From Tritrichomonas musculus (Eukaryota > Parabasalia > Tritrichomonadida > Tritrichomonadidae), in NCBI GenBank assembly GCA_039105265.1, contig JAPFFF010000029.1, forward strand, positions 1,612,001-1,676,000: a DNA stretch of 64,000 nt, given 5' to 3'. Below the pieces are notes generated by a model. It had not been told where the DNA came from. It made no database searches and was given only the letters and a program-made list of their open reading frames with translations. The position numbers and the translations under genes are program-made. Below are positions 35,101 to 44,528 of this stretch, in pieces; the first letter of the stretch is position 1, and each line of letters opens with the position of its first letter.

Positions 35101-35565
35101 TTGGCAGTTGAAAAAGAAAATATTGAAATTGTCAAACTTTTACTTTCTAATGATAAAATTGATCCTAATATCATTAATATTTTAATTTATTATATTTAAT
35201 GAAATTCAAAATCAAATTATTCAATACAATTCAAAATCAAATTATTCAATAGAATTCAAAATCAAATTATTCAATACAATTCAAAATCAAATCATTCAAT
35301 ACAATTCAAAATCAAATCATTCAATGATATTCTAAATCAAATCATTCAATACAATTCAAAATCAAATTATTCAATGGAATTCAAAATCAAATTATTCAAT
35401 AGAATTCAAAATCAAATTATTCAATACAATTCAAAATCAAATCATTCAATACAATTCAAAATCAAATCATTCAATAGAATTCAAAATCAAATTATTCAAT
35501 ACAATTCAAAATCAAATTATTCAATGGAATTCAAAATCAAATCATTCAATACAATTCGAAATTAA
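32165..35565 (+). repeat. 25-bp minisatellite, about 100 units in seven blocks
   Basis: Unit AATTCAAAATCAAATCATTCAATAC with variants (TTATTC for TCATTC; GATATT, GAAATT or AAAATT at the junction). Blocks contain roughly 4, 9, 13, 22, 23, 17 and 14 units and sit only in the spaces between ankyrin modules. Because 25 is not a multiple of three, successive units cycle through all frames; the commonest variant has no stop in any forward frame, so chance open frames arise (33608-33913, 35374-35565). Confidence 0.95.
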
Positions 35566-35850
35566 TAATTATAATCAGATTTTCAAACATATTTTTATAA
35601 TTCACCATTACATAAAGCTGTCATTTTAAAGAACTCAAAAATTGTTCAAATTTTGATTGATTGTAAAAGAGTGAACTGTAACATTGAAGATGAAATTATA
35701 TTTTAATTTATATCAAATTCCATGTATTATATTTCATGGTAAGATTCTTTATTTTTATGAAGAAAACCAATTGAATTAACTGATGATGAAGAAGTAATTT
35801 CATTACTTAAACTTAGAATAGATGCTTCATGCACAATTGATCATCAATAA
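32187..35850 (+). pseudogene. Interrupted ankyrin-module region of the DUF3447 gene
   Basis: Six near-identical modules start at about 32303, 32663, 33126, 33811, 34522 and 35083. Each reads NQTSL(Y/F)LAVE(K/N)ENIEIV, then DKIDPNIINILIYYI and a TAA. A seventh, diverged module (SPLHKAVILKNSKIVQILI) is at about 35597-35708. A family-typical end, RKPIELTDDEEVISLLKLRI, stops at 35848-35850. Modules are separated by 225-580 bases of 25-bp minisatellite. The in-frame stop at the end of each of the six copies is shared, so it predates the amplification or marks a processing border. It is either a decayed, still expanding gene or one whose spacers are not in the mature RNA; GTATGT and ACTAAC signals are absent. 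Confidence 0.65.
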
Positions 35851-35934
35851 AATTTTAATTCACTGACTTATTTTTTATTATTATTTTTAATATTTTATTA
35901 CATAATTTTAAGGATGATTTCTAAAAAGGTATAT

Positions 35935-36031
35935 AGCAATGTTTGATTGATTGAGAAGTAATTTCATTGCTTAAACCTAGAACAGATGCTTCATACACAA
36001 CTTCAACAGCTGCAATCAAACACAAAACTAG
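35935..36031 (+). pseudogene. Second copy of the ankyrin gene C-terminal end
   Basis: GAAGTAATTTCATT and the sequence after it (EVISLLKPRTDASYTT) repeat the tail at 35790-35850 with a few changes, then continue AAIKHKTSFT to a stop. It shows local duplication of the gene end or remains of a second gene. Confidence 0.6.
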
Positions 36032-36107
36032 TTTCACATAAATTATTCTAAACGATCAAAATAAATTCAAAAGTTTGTATTTTACTCATTGCAGTTTTAT
36101 TATTTAT

Positions 36108-36386
36108 TTATTCATCTTTACGAACCATGATCAATATAATATGTTGCCAATATGCCTTCTCCCAAGAACAAATATTATCTATTGTTTTTTGTCCAAATTC
36201 AACAATTTCTATCCTTCCGAAAAATTGAAATATAAAAATATTTTCTAAATCAGGATAACCAATAAAACTTTCATCTGAACGATGGAGGACAGTAGATCCA
36301 TACACGATTTCTCTGAGATTTCGGCATTTCATTAAATTATTTTTACCAAAATATTTCAATGTTTTAGGTAAAAATATTTTTCCCAA
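36108..36386 (-). pseudogene. BspA-like C-terminal fragment
   Basis: It reads KIFLPKTLKYFGKNNLMKC, then IVYGSTVLHRSDESFIGYP, a last LRR_5 repeat and tail as found at the ends of trichomonad BspA-like proteins. It overlaps the end of the next fragment and has no repeats before it, so it is a detached 3' end. Confidence 0.6.
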
Positions 36387-37072
36387 TAGATAATTCCCCA
36401 GGATATATCAGGATGGAACAAGTCAGGTCTAATTCCTCTTGGAATTTTAGATTCGCTTTGAGCCGTCCATGCAGCAATGTTTTGAATGTACCTAGCTGTT
36501 CCTATTTCTGTTATTTTCTCGAATAATTTTGTAAATCCACAATCAACAACTATGTGACCAACAACGTTTTCAATATCACCTTGAAAATAGAGAGAACTAA
36601 TTCCACCTTGTGAGTCTCTCATAAAAGGAATGAATGGCACATATTGTTGTTGATCATCTGGTGCATATGAAATTGTAACACCTTCATAAATATCGACGAT
36701 ATTGAGTGAAAGTGGGGCTCTTCGACCTTTTTCGAATTCAATTGGTGATGAATTAAATGTTCCTGGTTGATCAAGTTTCCCTGTTGGATCGGTTTTTAAA
36801 TGTGACCTTCCTTGATGAAATCCATGAACTCTAAGATTGGTTTTACCTGTTTCAGGGAATTCAATTCTTTCCAAAAATAGATTTACAAGAAATGTAAATG
36901 GATCATTATCACATAATGGAATAACAGAGCCTCCATTCTTCCAGAATTTAATAACACAATCAATAAATTGATCTGGATAGTATTGGCTTCCATTTTCTGG
37001 TAATGGAAGTTGAAGATAATTTGATGACATAAACCAGACTGCATAATATTCACATTTTCCATCCTGATTTTA
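36356..37072 (-). pseudogene. Conserved trichomonad protein fragment, glutamine-amidotransferase-like
   Basis: The open frame begins before the ATG at 37030 (DGKCEYYAVWF), so the real 5' end is missing. It includes DCVIKFWKNGGSVIPLCDND, RVHGFHQGRSHL, and GHIVVDCGFTKLFEKI followed by ARYIQNIAAWTA. The Gly-Gly-Ser turn followed by a short strand and the overall order recall class I glutamine amidotransferase-like (ThuA/BPL_N-like) domains found in large trichomonad proteins; that link is from memory and tentative. The 3' end runs directly into the BspA fragment. Confidence 0.5.
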
Positions 37073-37081
37073 AAATTTGAG

Positions 37082-37234
37082 TTGTATTTAAGACGGAATG
37101 TGATTTCATTTTTACCATTTCATATACTTAGGTTACTCTGAAACCGAACTTGCAATGCCACATTGCCTTGCTATTGTTTCATGAAGTATTATCGGAAATG
37201 GTAAAAATGAAATCACATTCCGTCTTAAATACAA
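37082..37234. repeat. Perfect 40-bp inverted repeat with 73-bp loop
   Basis: Arms 37082-37121 and 37195-37234 are exact reverse complements, centred on GACGGAATGTGATTTCATTT. The right arm lies inside a coding-like fragment, the left arm just upstream of the truncated amidotransferase-like gene, suggesting an inverted duplication at the junction of two gene fragments. Confidence 0.9.
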
Positions 37235-37421
37235 TAGCGATAAGTGCAGTACTCGTGAAGCTCAATTGATTTCCGACTCAACTATCTGGGCAATGCAAAA
37301 TCTTGAACCACAACACTCACTTGAAAAGTGCCTTGATGAAATTAAACAATTCCAGAGCAAGTATCTTAAAGAACACAAAGGAACAATCAGAGGATATATT
37401 AATGCACCACTCTCAATGTAA
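37186..37421 (+). pseudogene. Unidentified 3' coding fragment
   Basis: The frame reads IIGNGKNEITFRLKYN, then STREAQLISDSTIWAMQ, then CLDEIKQFQSKYLKEHKG and ends LSM at the TAA 37419-37421. The amino-acid balance is normal for a gene, but no start codon precedes it. Family not recognised. It points away from the truncated gene on the minus strand, across the 40-bp inverted repeat. Confidence 0.45.
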
Positions 37422-37529
37422 AAATAAGATTACTAAAAAATACCAGTGTTTGAAAAATGATTATCTTGGGATTTTTAATAAATCATTCAGATTAAACACT
37501 TTGAAGGAAAGCAAATATTGATATGCATA

Positions 37530-38104
37530 ATTATTCAGGTCCAATTATAGATATAATTTGGTCTTGCGTATGTGCAGGTGTAAATAATCAGTAATACATT
37601 ACCTTATTAAATTATTGAAATAATAAATTTGTGGGAGTTTTGATTGAGTAAAACGAACCTTCAGTACTTATTTGATTGGACCAAATATAAATTCAATTAA
37701 TTGAAAAGTTTCTTATTTTTCTGATATAATAAAAAATTAAATATCTCTATATTTTAAAAATAAATCAGTATTATTTTTAAATAAATATACATTACATATG
37801 CGATATATCAAATAAAAGCATTTTTATTTTTTTATAAATCATTAAAAATGAAGATTTGAAATATAAAACAATTATTTAAGTTATTTTGAGAATTGACATC
37901 AGAATTGACATTTTTTTATGCTTGATAATTGATTATCAGTTTGCAAACCTGATATCGATATTCTCAGGAAATAGTAAATCAATTCAGAAATATTATATGA
38001 AAAAATTTGTAAATTTGATTTCAATTATCAGACTTTTGCCCTTAATAAACATAATTAGATTTTATTTTTCTCGTTGTAAAATAATATATCATTTAGATAA
38101 AGTA
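37530..38104. other. AT-rich intergenic DNA
   Basis: No gene supported. A 77-codon frame at 37886-38119 is Ile/Leu/Phe low complexity. Confidence 0.5.
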
Positions 38105-38231
38105 AACTGGTTTCGGTAAATCGGAAAAAATTGTCAATTTAAATCAAACTTTTTGAATGATTTATTTTTTCAAAAATGTCAAAACCGGATTTTTAAGGTC
38201 AATTTGTTGTTCCGATTTACTGAAACCAGTT
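38105..38231. mobile_element. 127-bp TA-flanked MITE
   Basis: TA lies at 38103-38104 and 38232-38233. The ends are inverted repeats AACTGGTTTCGGTAAATCGG and AACTGGTTTCAGTAAATCGG, diverging inward after about 25 bases. TA duplication plus short size fits a Tc1/mariner-derived MITE; Tvmar elements are known in T. vaginalis. Confidence 0.7.
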
Positions 38232-38814
38232 TATATATTCTCATTTTTCATTTTTTAAAATTCATTATAAGTAAAAATATTTGTACTCCTTCCCACTGCA
38301 AATGGTTATTATTTGATCCTTTCAAAAATGAAATTGAGAGAGAAAATTGAATGAGAAAAACATACCTAGCATATTTGATGTATAAATAAAATAATATGTG
38401 AATATTAAAATCTAGATCAAACTGTTTAATATAGTTTTCAGTCAAAAAAAATACTTTGTTTTTTGTGAGAGCATATAGAATATTTTAATTCAAATTGAAA
38501 ACTAGTCCCTTAATATTGATTTTTTAAAAATCTATAAATATAAATAAAAAAAAATTGTTCACTTAATATTTTACTGATTTTATAAATTATATGTGAAGTT
38601 ATTCGTTATAATGAGAATTAAAAACTTTCGGGTAGAATTAAATGATCAACATAATTTTTTTTTATTTTTTAATAAAAGCATATTTTAAACATAAAAATCA
38701 AAAATTATATTAACGCTTTTTTAAAAAACAGAAATATAAGAAAAATATCAAATATGTGTCCTTAATTCAGAGATAAAAATGTTTTTTAAATTAACTAAGT
38801 TTGTTTAGTCCTTT

Positions 38815-39205
38815 TGTCCAGGACTTTGCACAAGTCTAGTATTAAATGATGTTAAGCAAGATATAAAAAAAAGCAAACTCATTCATTTCCAAAAGAATCA
38901 AATCGAGAATCTTAAAGCAACATTGAAAAGCTAAAAAATGCTCTTTGTGTGGACTTCAACTGGGGAAAAAAGAAAAATATTCAATTGTCAATAAAAAAAG
39001 AAAGAAATTTATTATTTGTCCAGGACTTTGCACAAGTCTAGTATTAAATGATGTTAAGCAAGATATAAAAAAAAGCAAACTCATTCATTTCCAAAAGAAT
39101 CAAATCGAGAATCTTAAAGCAACATTGAAAAGCTAAAAAATGCTCTTTGTGTGGACTTCAACTGGGGGAAAAAAGAAAAATATTCAATTGTCAATAAAAA
39201 AAAAA
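38815..39205 (+). repeat. 202-bp tandem duplication carrying a small Cys-rich coding remnant
   Basis: TGTCCAGGACTTTGCACAAG starts at 38815 and again at 39017; the copies are almost identical. Across the junction a frame (38945-39136) reads CGLQLGKKEKYSIVNKKR, then FIICPGLCTSLVLNDVK, then IHFQKNQIENLKATLKS, with Cys pairs suggestive of a zinc-binding N-terminus. The parent gene is not identified; a transposon protein is possible. The frame is created by the duplication and is probably not a working gene. Confidence 0.7.
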
Positions 39206-39482
39206 TATTCAATTCTCACAGAAAGGATCAACTATTTGAAATTGAAAAAAAAATTCTATGAATATAAGAGAAAATTTAATGAATTACTTTCTTTTGAAAA
39301 CGAATAATTTTAAGAATTCTTAAACAAAAACATTTAAGATATTATTCTCCTGATTATTTGTTTAATTCTATATGAAAAGACGCCACGTTTTTATCAATTG
39401 GCAGGAACAACCAAGTCACACAAACTAAACAACCAGCCAACAACCAAGTAACACAAACCAAACAAACAAACAACCTACCTAT

Positions 39483-39796
39483 AGTAGTATAGTATAGGCT
39501 CCGCTATCGCCAAGCCTATACTTAAGCCCATTTCACAGCCACTTGGAGCCTTTGGAAGCCCCCCAGAGCCTTCAAAAAGCTCCAACCACCTCGATAATTC
39601 AAAAAGTTCGCAACAAAAAAATTCCAAACAAAAAGTTTTATCGTCTCGTTGTAAAAATTATTTTGGCACAAAAAAATGTATCTTTAAAGTGTAGTATATA
39701 TGAATGGCGTGATTTCTTGAAGATCCCGTCAAGATAATCCCTTCGAATCAAGAAGTTGTTTTATAATGATTGAAATGTACCCGACGCTCAATCCAG
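39483..39796 (+). repeat. Left 314-bp inverted copy in the Maverick remnant
   Basis: Reverse complement of 41323-41636 with very few changes; both contain the same 64-codon frame (MEPLEAPQSLQKAPTTSI). It starts AGTAGTATAGTATAGG and ends GACGCTCAATCCAG. Confidence 0.9.
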
Positions 39797-39806
39797 TAAT
39801 GTTTTT

Positions 39807-40814
39807 TTAATATTTTTGATTGGCTAGCTGATAACTAACTTGTTGAGTGGTGAACAATTCATATTTGCTAATCAATTCCTGAGTTGTAACAAAACCATTT
39901 GTCCGCAAGGTAATATTTATCTCATCGATACAAGAATTGTCAATTGGGATTTCATATGTTGAACTAACACTGTTATCCAAAGTAATTAGCTTGTGAATAA
40001 AATCAAATTTAATGAAATGATTCTTACCAACAATATCTTTGAATATAAATATATGAAGCCTATTCCATACTGCAGCTACATTTGAGCCAGCATACTTAAA
40101 TCTAATATTATTTAAGTTTTCCATTGATAATTCAAATACAGAAGGTATTATTTTATATCCTTCATTTAATCCAATTCTTTTGAGCTCATCTTTGGTATAG
40201 TAGTTGATGAGCTCATTGCTTGTAGATAATGAAATGTCCTCATCAAATGTTGCAGAAGATATTTCACAACCAATATAATAACCATAATATTCATCATAAA
40301 TGTAAATTGCACCAGTCATAACATTCCAATCAATATATAATTCTTCACTGATTTCAGATTGTTTGAGGAATAAAATACAATTCCAATATTGAGTCTCTGA
40401 AATCTCATCTATGGTCTCAAATATTATATCAAATGAATGCTCAACACTATCTGGATCTATATATTTTCCAATCAAATGTGTTCCCTCATGATATGGTATA
40501 TGAGATGTTGTAAATCTCCTTTGTTCATCACCATCATCCAATAACACTTCTTTATTTGTTATAGAGAGTTCTTGATGATTATGATAGGATATATCATTTA
40601 ATTTTCTATATTCTGATAATTCTGCTTTCGTAGCATATGCACCATTCTCTAATGCTGCTAATCTTGTCTCTAAGTTTTCTATCCTTGTCTTCAATTCATC
40701 ATTTTCACTTTTCAACGCATATTTTGATAAATCTACGGCGGCAGGAATCTCTTCTTTTGTCGCATATTTAGCATCTGCTTCTTCTTTAGTATAATAATTA
40801 TCCATATTTACCAT
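39807..40814 (-). CDS. Fibre-like protein of the Maverick remnant (335 aa)
   Basis: The N-terminus has YYTKEEADAKYATKEE-type heptads, typical of phage and viral fibre or tail-needle shafts, followed by a coiled coil (LKTRIENLETRLAALENG), a second YATKAELSEY motif, and beta-rich C-terminal segments with another YYTKDELKRIG. Such fibre-like proteins occur among the accessory proteins of trichomonad Mavericks. It follows the 176-residue frame by eight bases on the same strand, as in a compact viral gene block. Function as a virion surface fibre is inference. Confidence 0.6.
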   Translation of the reverse strand: MVNMDNYYTKEEADAKYATKEEIPAAVDLSKYALKSENDELKTRIENLETRLAALENGAYATKAELSEYRKLNDISYHNHQELSITNKEVLLDDGDEQRRFTTSHIPYHEGTHLIGKYIDPDSVEHSFDIIFETIDEISETQYWNCILFLKQSEISEELYIDWNVMTGAIYIYDEYYGYYIGCEISSATFDEDISLSTSNELINYYTKDELKRIGLNEGYKIIPSVFELSMENLNNIRFKYAGSNVAAVWNRLHIFIFKDIVGKNHFIKFDFIHKLITLDNSVSSTYEIPIDNSCIDEINITLRTNGFVTTQELISKYELFTTQQVSYQLANQKY

Positions 40815-40822
40815 ACTATTTT

Positions 40823-41353
40823 TTATTTTTCATGAAAACCCCTCTCATCATAATAGCCATCAGATTGTATATCTCTATTTAAAATATCAGTATCTGACTG
40901 TACAAATATTTCATTGACATCCTTCCACCATGTTGTTATATAGTTTTTTATTGATGTATGAATAGCATTAAAGAATCCTCTAAAATCTCCTTCTATTGAC
41001 ATCCAATCAATAACTTTTACATCTTTTACTTTAATATTATCTTTATACAATAACATCATATTACTTATTTTTGAAGTCGTATCATTCCCTTCCACTATAT
41101 TAAAATATTTCTTTTGAAATTTTGCAATTGTGATGGTGAATTCAATTTTTCTTCTTCTCGCAATCAACCACATATTTCTTACCCCAACAATAGATTCTCC
41201 TCTATCTGAAGTGCACCATTCTTGTGGATAATTAAAGTAGTATCGATTTGGTTTGCTGGGGTCTTGCTGTCCATCTTCTAAAAAGTAAGCATATTCTATA
41301 GGGATTGGTGTTTGTTCTTCAGCTGGATTGAGCGTCGGGTACATTTCAATCAT
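40823..41353 (-). CDS. Unassigned Maverick-remnant protein (176 aa)
   Basis: It begins MIEMYPTLNPAEEQTPIP and contains RYYFNYPQEWCTSDRGESI and NMWLIARRRKIEFTITIAKF, a beta-rich middle with a basic segment suggestive of a small structural protein. It is the upstream member of the two-gene block. No specific Maverick function can be assigned by eye. Confidence 0.5.
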   Translation of the reverse strand: MIEMYPTLNPAEEQTPIPIEYAYFLEDGQQDPSKPNRYYFNYPQEWCTSDRGESIVGVRNMWLIARRRKIEFTITIAKFQKKYFNIVEGNDTTSKISNMMLLYKDNIKVKDVKVIDWMSIEGDFRGFFNAIHTSIKNYITTWWKDVNEIFVQSDTDILNRDIQSDGYYDERGFHEK

Positions 41354-41636
41354 TATAAAACAACTTCTTGATTCGAAGGGATTATCTTGACGGGATCTTC
41401 AAGAAATCACGCCATTCATATATACTACACTTTAAAGATACATTTTTTTGTGCCAAAATAATTTTTACAACGAGACGATAAAACTTTTTGTTTGGAATTT
41501 TTTTGTTGCGAACTTTTTGAATTATCGAGGTGGTTGGAGCTTTTTGAAGGCTCTGGGGGGCTTCCAAAGGCTCCAAGTGGTTGTGAAATGGGCTTAAGTA
41601 TAGGCTTGGCGATAGCGGAGCCTATACTATACTACT
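41323..41636 (-). repeat. Right 314-bp inverted copy in the Maverick remnant
   Basis: Partner of 39483-39796. It overlaps the beginning of the 176-residue frame at 40823-41353, indicating that this copy is the original and the left one the duplicate. Confidence 0.9.
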
Positions 41637-41700
41637 TCTATATCAACCAACCAGCAACCAACATATATGAAACGGTACATTGGGATTTGGAGATTCTTCA

Positions 41701-41913
41701 TTAAGTTGTTGCCCCATTAAGATTTTCATTGGGGTAGGGTACCTGTGCCGTTTCATATATTGTGGTCATTTGGGAAGAACCATCTTGATAAAAAATATTT
41801 TTATTTTTCCAGGAGTTCGTGTTGACGTGTGGGCTGTTGAAGCCGGCAACCTCGTTGATGATGGAGACTCCATTGACAGCCCGACGGAACTGACTCCTAT
41901 ATACTACTGTCAC
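41701..41913 (-). pseudogene. Small coding remnant beside the Maverick block
   Basis: It reads YRSQFRRAVNGVSIINEVAG, then FNSPHVNTNSWKNKN, with composition like the neighbouring fossil genes and unlike the surrounding AT-rich DNA. Probably part of a further structural gene of the same element. Confidence 0.4.
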
Positions 41914-42112
41914 TTCAATTGAAACTCTGATAACAAGAAAAGAAGATGAGTTAATTTAATTAAAAGCAATATTCTTGAATATATATTTTTTTCTGATTTA
42001 AGTCCACCCAATAAAATTGGGGAGGGAAAAAATATAAATAAATAAATATTATTATTTGAGCATACTGCCTAAAGTATATGGACAAATTGCTTCCATTCAA
42101 GAAAAATTGATC

Positions 42113-42440
42113 TTCCAGTAAAGAAAAAAGATTAATCAAAGCAATTTCAACGGATTTTCTGCATGCTTTGAAAAGTCAGAAAAAACTGTTTTTCAGATGT
42201 GACTTATATTTGAATATGGGCTTTCAAGAAGTGAATAAATATGTAGTAAGAATGTATTTGACAAGAACATTAGGCAAAAATAAAGCATTCAATGATGAGA
42301 GCATACAAAGCAGTTTCAAAGATTCATATACTTGGGATTTTTTTTGTCTCAAAGTTCTTTTTAAGTCTTTATGTCAAAAAGAAAAGGTTTTTGTATTTTT
42401 CATACCTTACTATGCTCTAAAAAAACTTTTAAAAATTTAA
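42113..42440 (+). pseudogene. Weak coding remnant
   Basis: The frame reads ISTDFLHALKSQKKLFF, then GFQEVNKYVVRMYLTRTLG, then SFKDSYTWDFFCLKVLF; no ATG at its start, and a nearby frame just upstream reads LPKVYGQIASIQEKLI. The composition is coding-like but no family is recognised. It could be part of a transposon gene left of the TTAA element. Confidence 0.25.
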
Positions 42441-43168
42441 AAATAATCATTATTAATTTGACTCTCTCATTGCTAAAACAACCTTTTCAAAGATGAACTT
42501 CCAAGAATAGTTCAGCAAATGCAAAAATTAAGTTTTATAGATAAACTTATACGATGCAATATAGCTATATATTGGTTTTTAAAATCGTTTTTGAAAATGC
42601 ATTGTTTTGCTTTCTTACAGATTACTTTAGGACTCTAAAACTAAATTCTTTTTTCCCTTTTAAAAAGAGTTTTCCTTTATTCTTTGTAAATAGTACTTTG
42701 TATAAGACTTTACAAATGCATTTCTTTTCTTCTTTATATGAATAATTCATATTTGAGTTGTGAATGCTCTTTTTTGAAACAAATTCCACTTTTTGAATAT
42801 CTTTCAAAAATATATCACATATTTTTCTTAAGGGGGGAGTTTCATTTTAAAAACTTGATTTTTCTTGATTTTTTTATATTAATAATACTGTAAAAAAGAT
42901 GTTAATAGATAATAATTACTTATTTTTAATTGTAAAAATGATTTTTTTTTTTCTTTTTATGGATGATTAAATCAGCAATAATATCAAATATTTATTTTTT
43001 TATTATTATCATATATGGTCATTCCGTTTTTATTTTTAATGCAAATAATGATAATATAATGATTAATTGTTTATTGTAAAGATTATTATTCCAAAAAGTG
43101 GATTTACAAAAAAATACGTTTAGCATTACAAAGATCAATCCATATTTATATGATTACTTAATAAAAAT

Positions 43169-43399
43169 CTTATCCGATGCATAACTTTTTATTCCTCTAT
43201 TTATTAAATCTAAATTTTTATTTTCGCTATGAAATCTTCCAAATTGAATGACTACATACATTTTGAAAATCACCGATTTAATATAGAAATTTTGTGTATT
43301 TTCAAAATGTATGTAGTCCTTCAATTTGGAAGATTTACCTACAATATTCTGTAATTTTATTTATTAGAATATTGAAAAAAAAGTTATGCATCCGTTAAG
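43169..43399. repeat. Nested hairpin 1 inside the TTAA element
   Basis: Outer ends CTTATCCGATGCATAAC and CTTAACGGATGCATAAC are inverted. The core has 38-base arms (43233-43270 and 43298-43335, around ATGACTACATACATTTTG) with a 27-base loop. It is probably a separate MITE inserted in the larger element, or a structured core. Confidence 0.7.
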
Positions 43400-43451
43400 T
43401 ATTTGGCCAAGTAGATCTTTCTAACTTAAAATTTGACAAAATTTCTTGCAC

Positions 43452-43693
43452 TTTTGCTAACTTTGTGCATTTTTTTTTTAAATTTATGAATAATTTTGGT
43501 GAAAATTTAATGTACACATATAATATAAATAATATAAAATATAATTTGTTATATATTAAATTAATCTAAAGTCTTTTTAAAACAAAAACGGTTAGATGTC
43601 AAAGTCTCATTTTTTTGAATGAAAATAATAATAAAAAATATAAACCATTGAAAAAAAAGAAATAATTTAAAAAATCGCATAAAGTTAGCAAAA
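43452..43693. repeat. Nested hairpin 2 inside the TTAA element
   Basis: Ends TTTTGCTAACTTTGTGCAT and (inverted) TTTTGCTAACTTTATGCGAT bound 242 bases of AT-rich DNA. A second small inverted-repeat element or arm pair next to hairpin 1. Confidence 0.65.
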
Positions 43694-44414
43694 CATCTCA
43701 ATTGAGATGAATACTTTGTAAATAATATTTATGTTGCTTTGTTGATGCAAGTTTTTTCAGCGTGATAGAAAATAAAATAAAAATATAATTAATTTTGGCA
43801 AAGCTTTTAAAAATAGAAGGCAATTCGGAAGAGAAATGGTATGTATCTAGCTTTTAGATGATTTAATAAACCAGAAAGTTCCAAAAGGTTGTCAAAGGCT
43901 GCTAAAGTATAGTAGCTATTCCAGAGAATATTTTTAAAAACGGTCTCCACAGAAATTTGAATTAAAAAAATGAATCTAAAAAATGCAAATATAGAGATAA
44001 GTTGATAATATATTTATGTATATATACAAATACATAAATACACAATTTAATATTAAATATATAAAATATTTATATTTTGAAAATAGCAAAAATTTTACAA
44101 TATCAAATATTATTTTAGAATCACCTTATTATCGAGAAATAACGGAAAGTTAAGTTCTTTATGAGTTGTTGATATTGAAATATTCAATACAATTTTAATA
44201 TAACAGTTAGTTTTCTAAATATTCGAAGTGAGACTCCCCCCTTAAGAGATTTCTCAAATATTTTGGATCTTTTTGGGAGTAAAAAAGTTGAAAAATCAAT
44301 TATATTTTTGAGGAAATAAAATGCTTATTATTCATAGATTGATGATATATAAAAATATTTTTATACATTTTTTTTCATTTTTAATTCAAAATCATAATTT
44401 GTAAAATTATATAG

Positions 44415-44528
44415 GTCTAAAAAAATTATTGTTTTTTGATCGTTTAGGACAAATATCATCATTTTTGACCTAAACTTTTTCATGATTTGGAAGTATTGAA
44501 AGATGTATTCTATGAGTTTATTCAATAA
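44415..44528 (+). repeat. Dispersed repeat copy B
   Basis: Ordered blocks GTCTAA, GATCGTTTAG, CCTAAACTTTTTC and ATTCTATGAGTTTATTCAAT match copy A at 27081-27178, with differing spacers. It lies in the otherwise empty gap right of the TTAA element. Confidence 0.6.

Larger units (their letters stand above)
39390..41940 (-). mobile_element. Partial Maverick/Polinton fossil
   Basis: A 2.5-kb island, less AT-rich than its surroundings, carries three frames on the minus strand resembling structural and unassigned proteins of trichomonad Mavericks. It is flanked inside by 314-bp inverted copies (39483-39796 and 41323-41636). Polymerase, integrase, ATPase and protease genes of the family are absent, so this is a small remnant of an element normally 15-25 kb long. 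The near identity of the inverted copies suggests a fairly recent rearrangement. Family call rests on protein character and host, not on a search. Confidence 0.55.
42832..44241. mobile_element. 1.41-kb TTAA-flanked element with GGGGGG ends
   Basis: TTAA lies at 42828-42831 and 44242-44245. The terminal inverted repeats GGGGGGAGTTTCA and GGGGGGAGTCTCA differ by one base. No transposase. Two smaller inverted repeats are nested inside (43169-43399 and 43452-43693). The ends and target resemble the 1.24-kb element at 16125-17364, suggesting one superfamily, more Kolobok-like (5' G-rich) than piggyBac-like (5' CCC). Confidence 0.88.

Noticed and set aside
32165-35565. CRISPR-like appearance of the regular short repeats
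   Set aside because: The 25-bp units are directly adjacent with no unique spacers, contain no palindrome, and the host is eukaryotic; it is a minisatellite.
37088-37228. TTAA-flanked MITE starting GACGGAATG
   Set aside because: The inverted repeat runs through the TTAA on both sides (perfect 40-base arms), and the right arm is part of a coding frame, so TTAA is not a target duplication here.
39543-39737. 64-codon ORF as an independent host gene, also at 41382-41576
   Set aside because: It is part of the 314-bp inverted copies of the Maverick remnant; no evidence for separate function.
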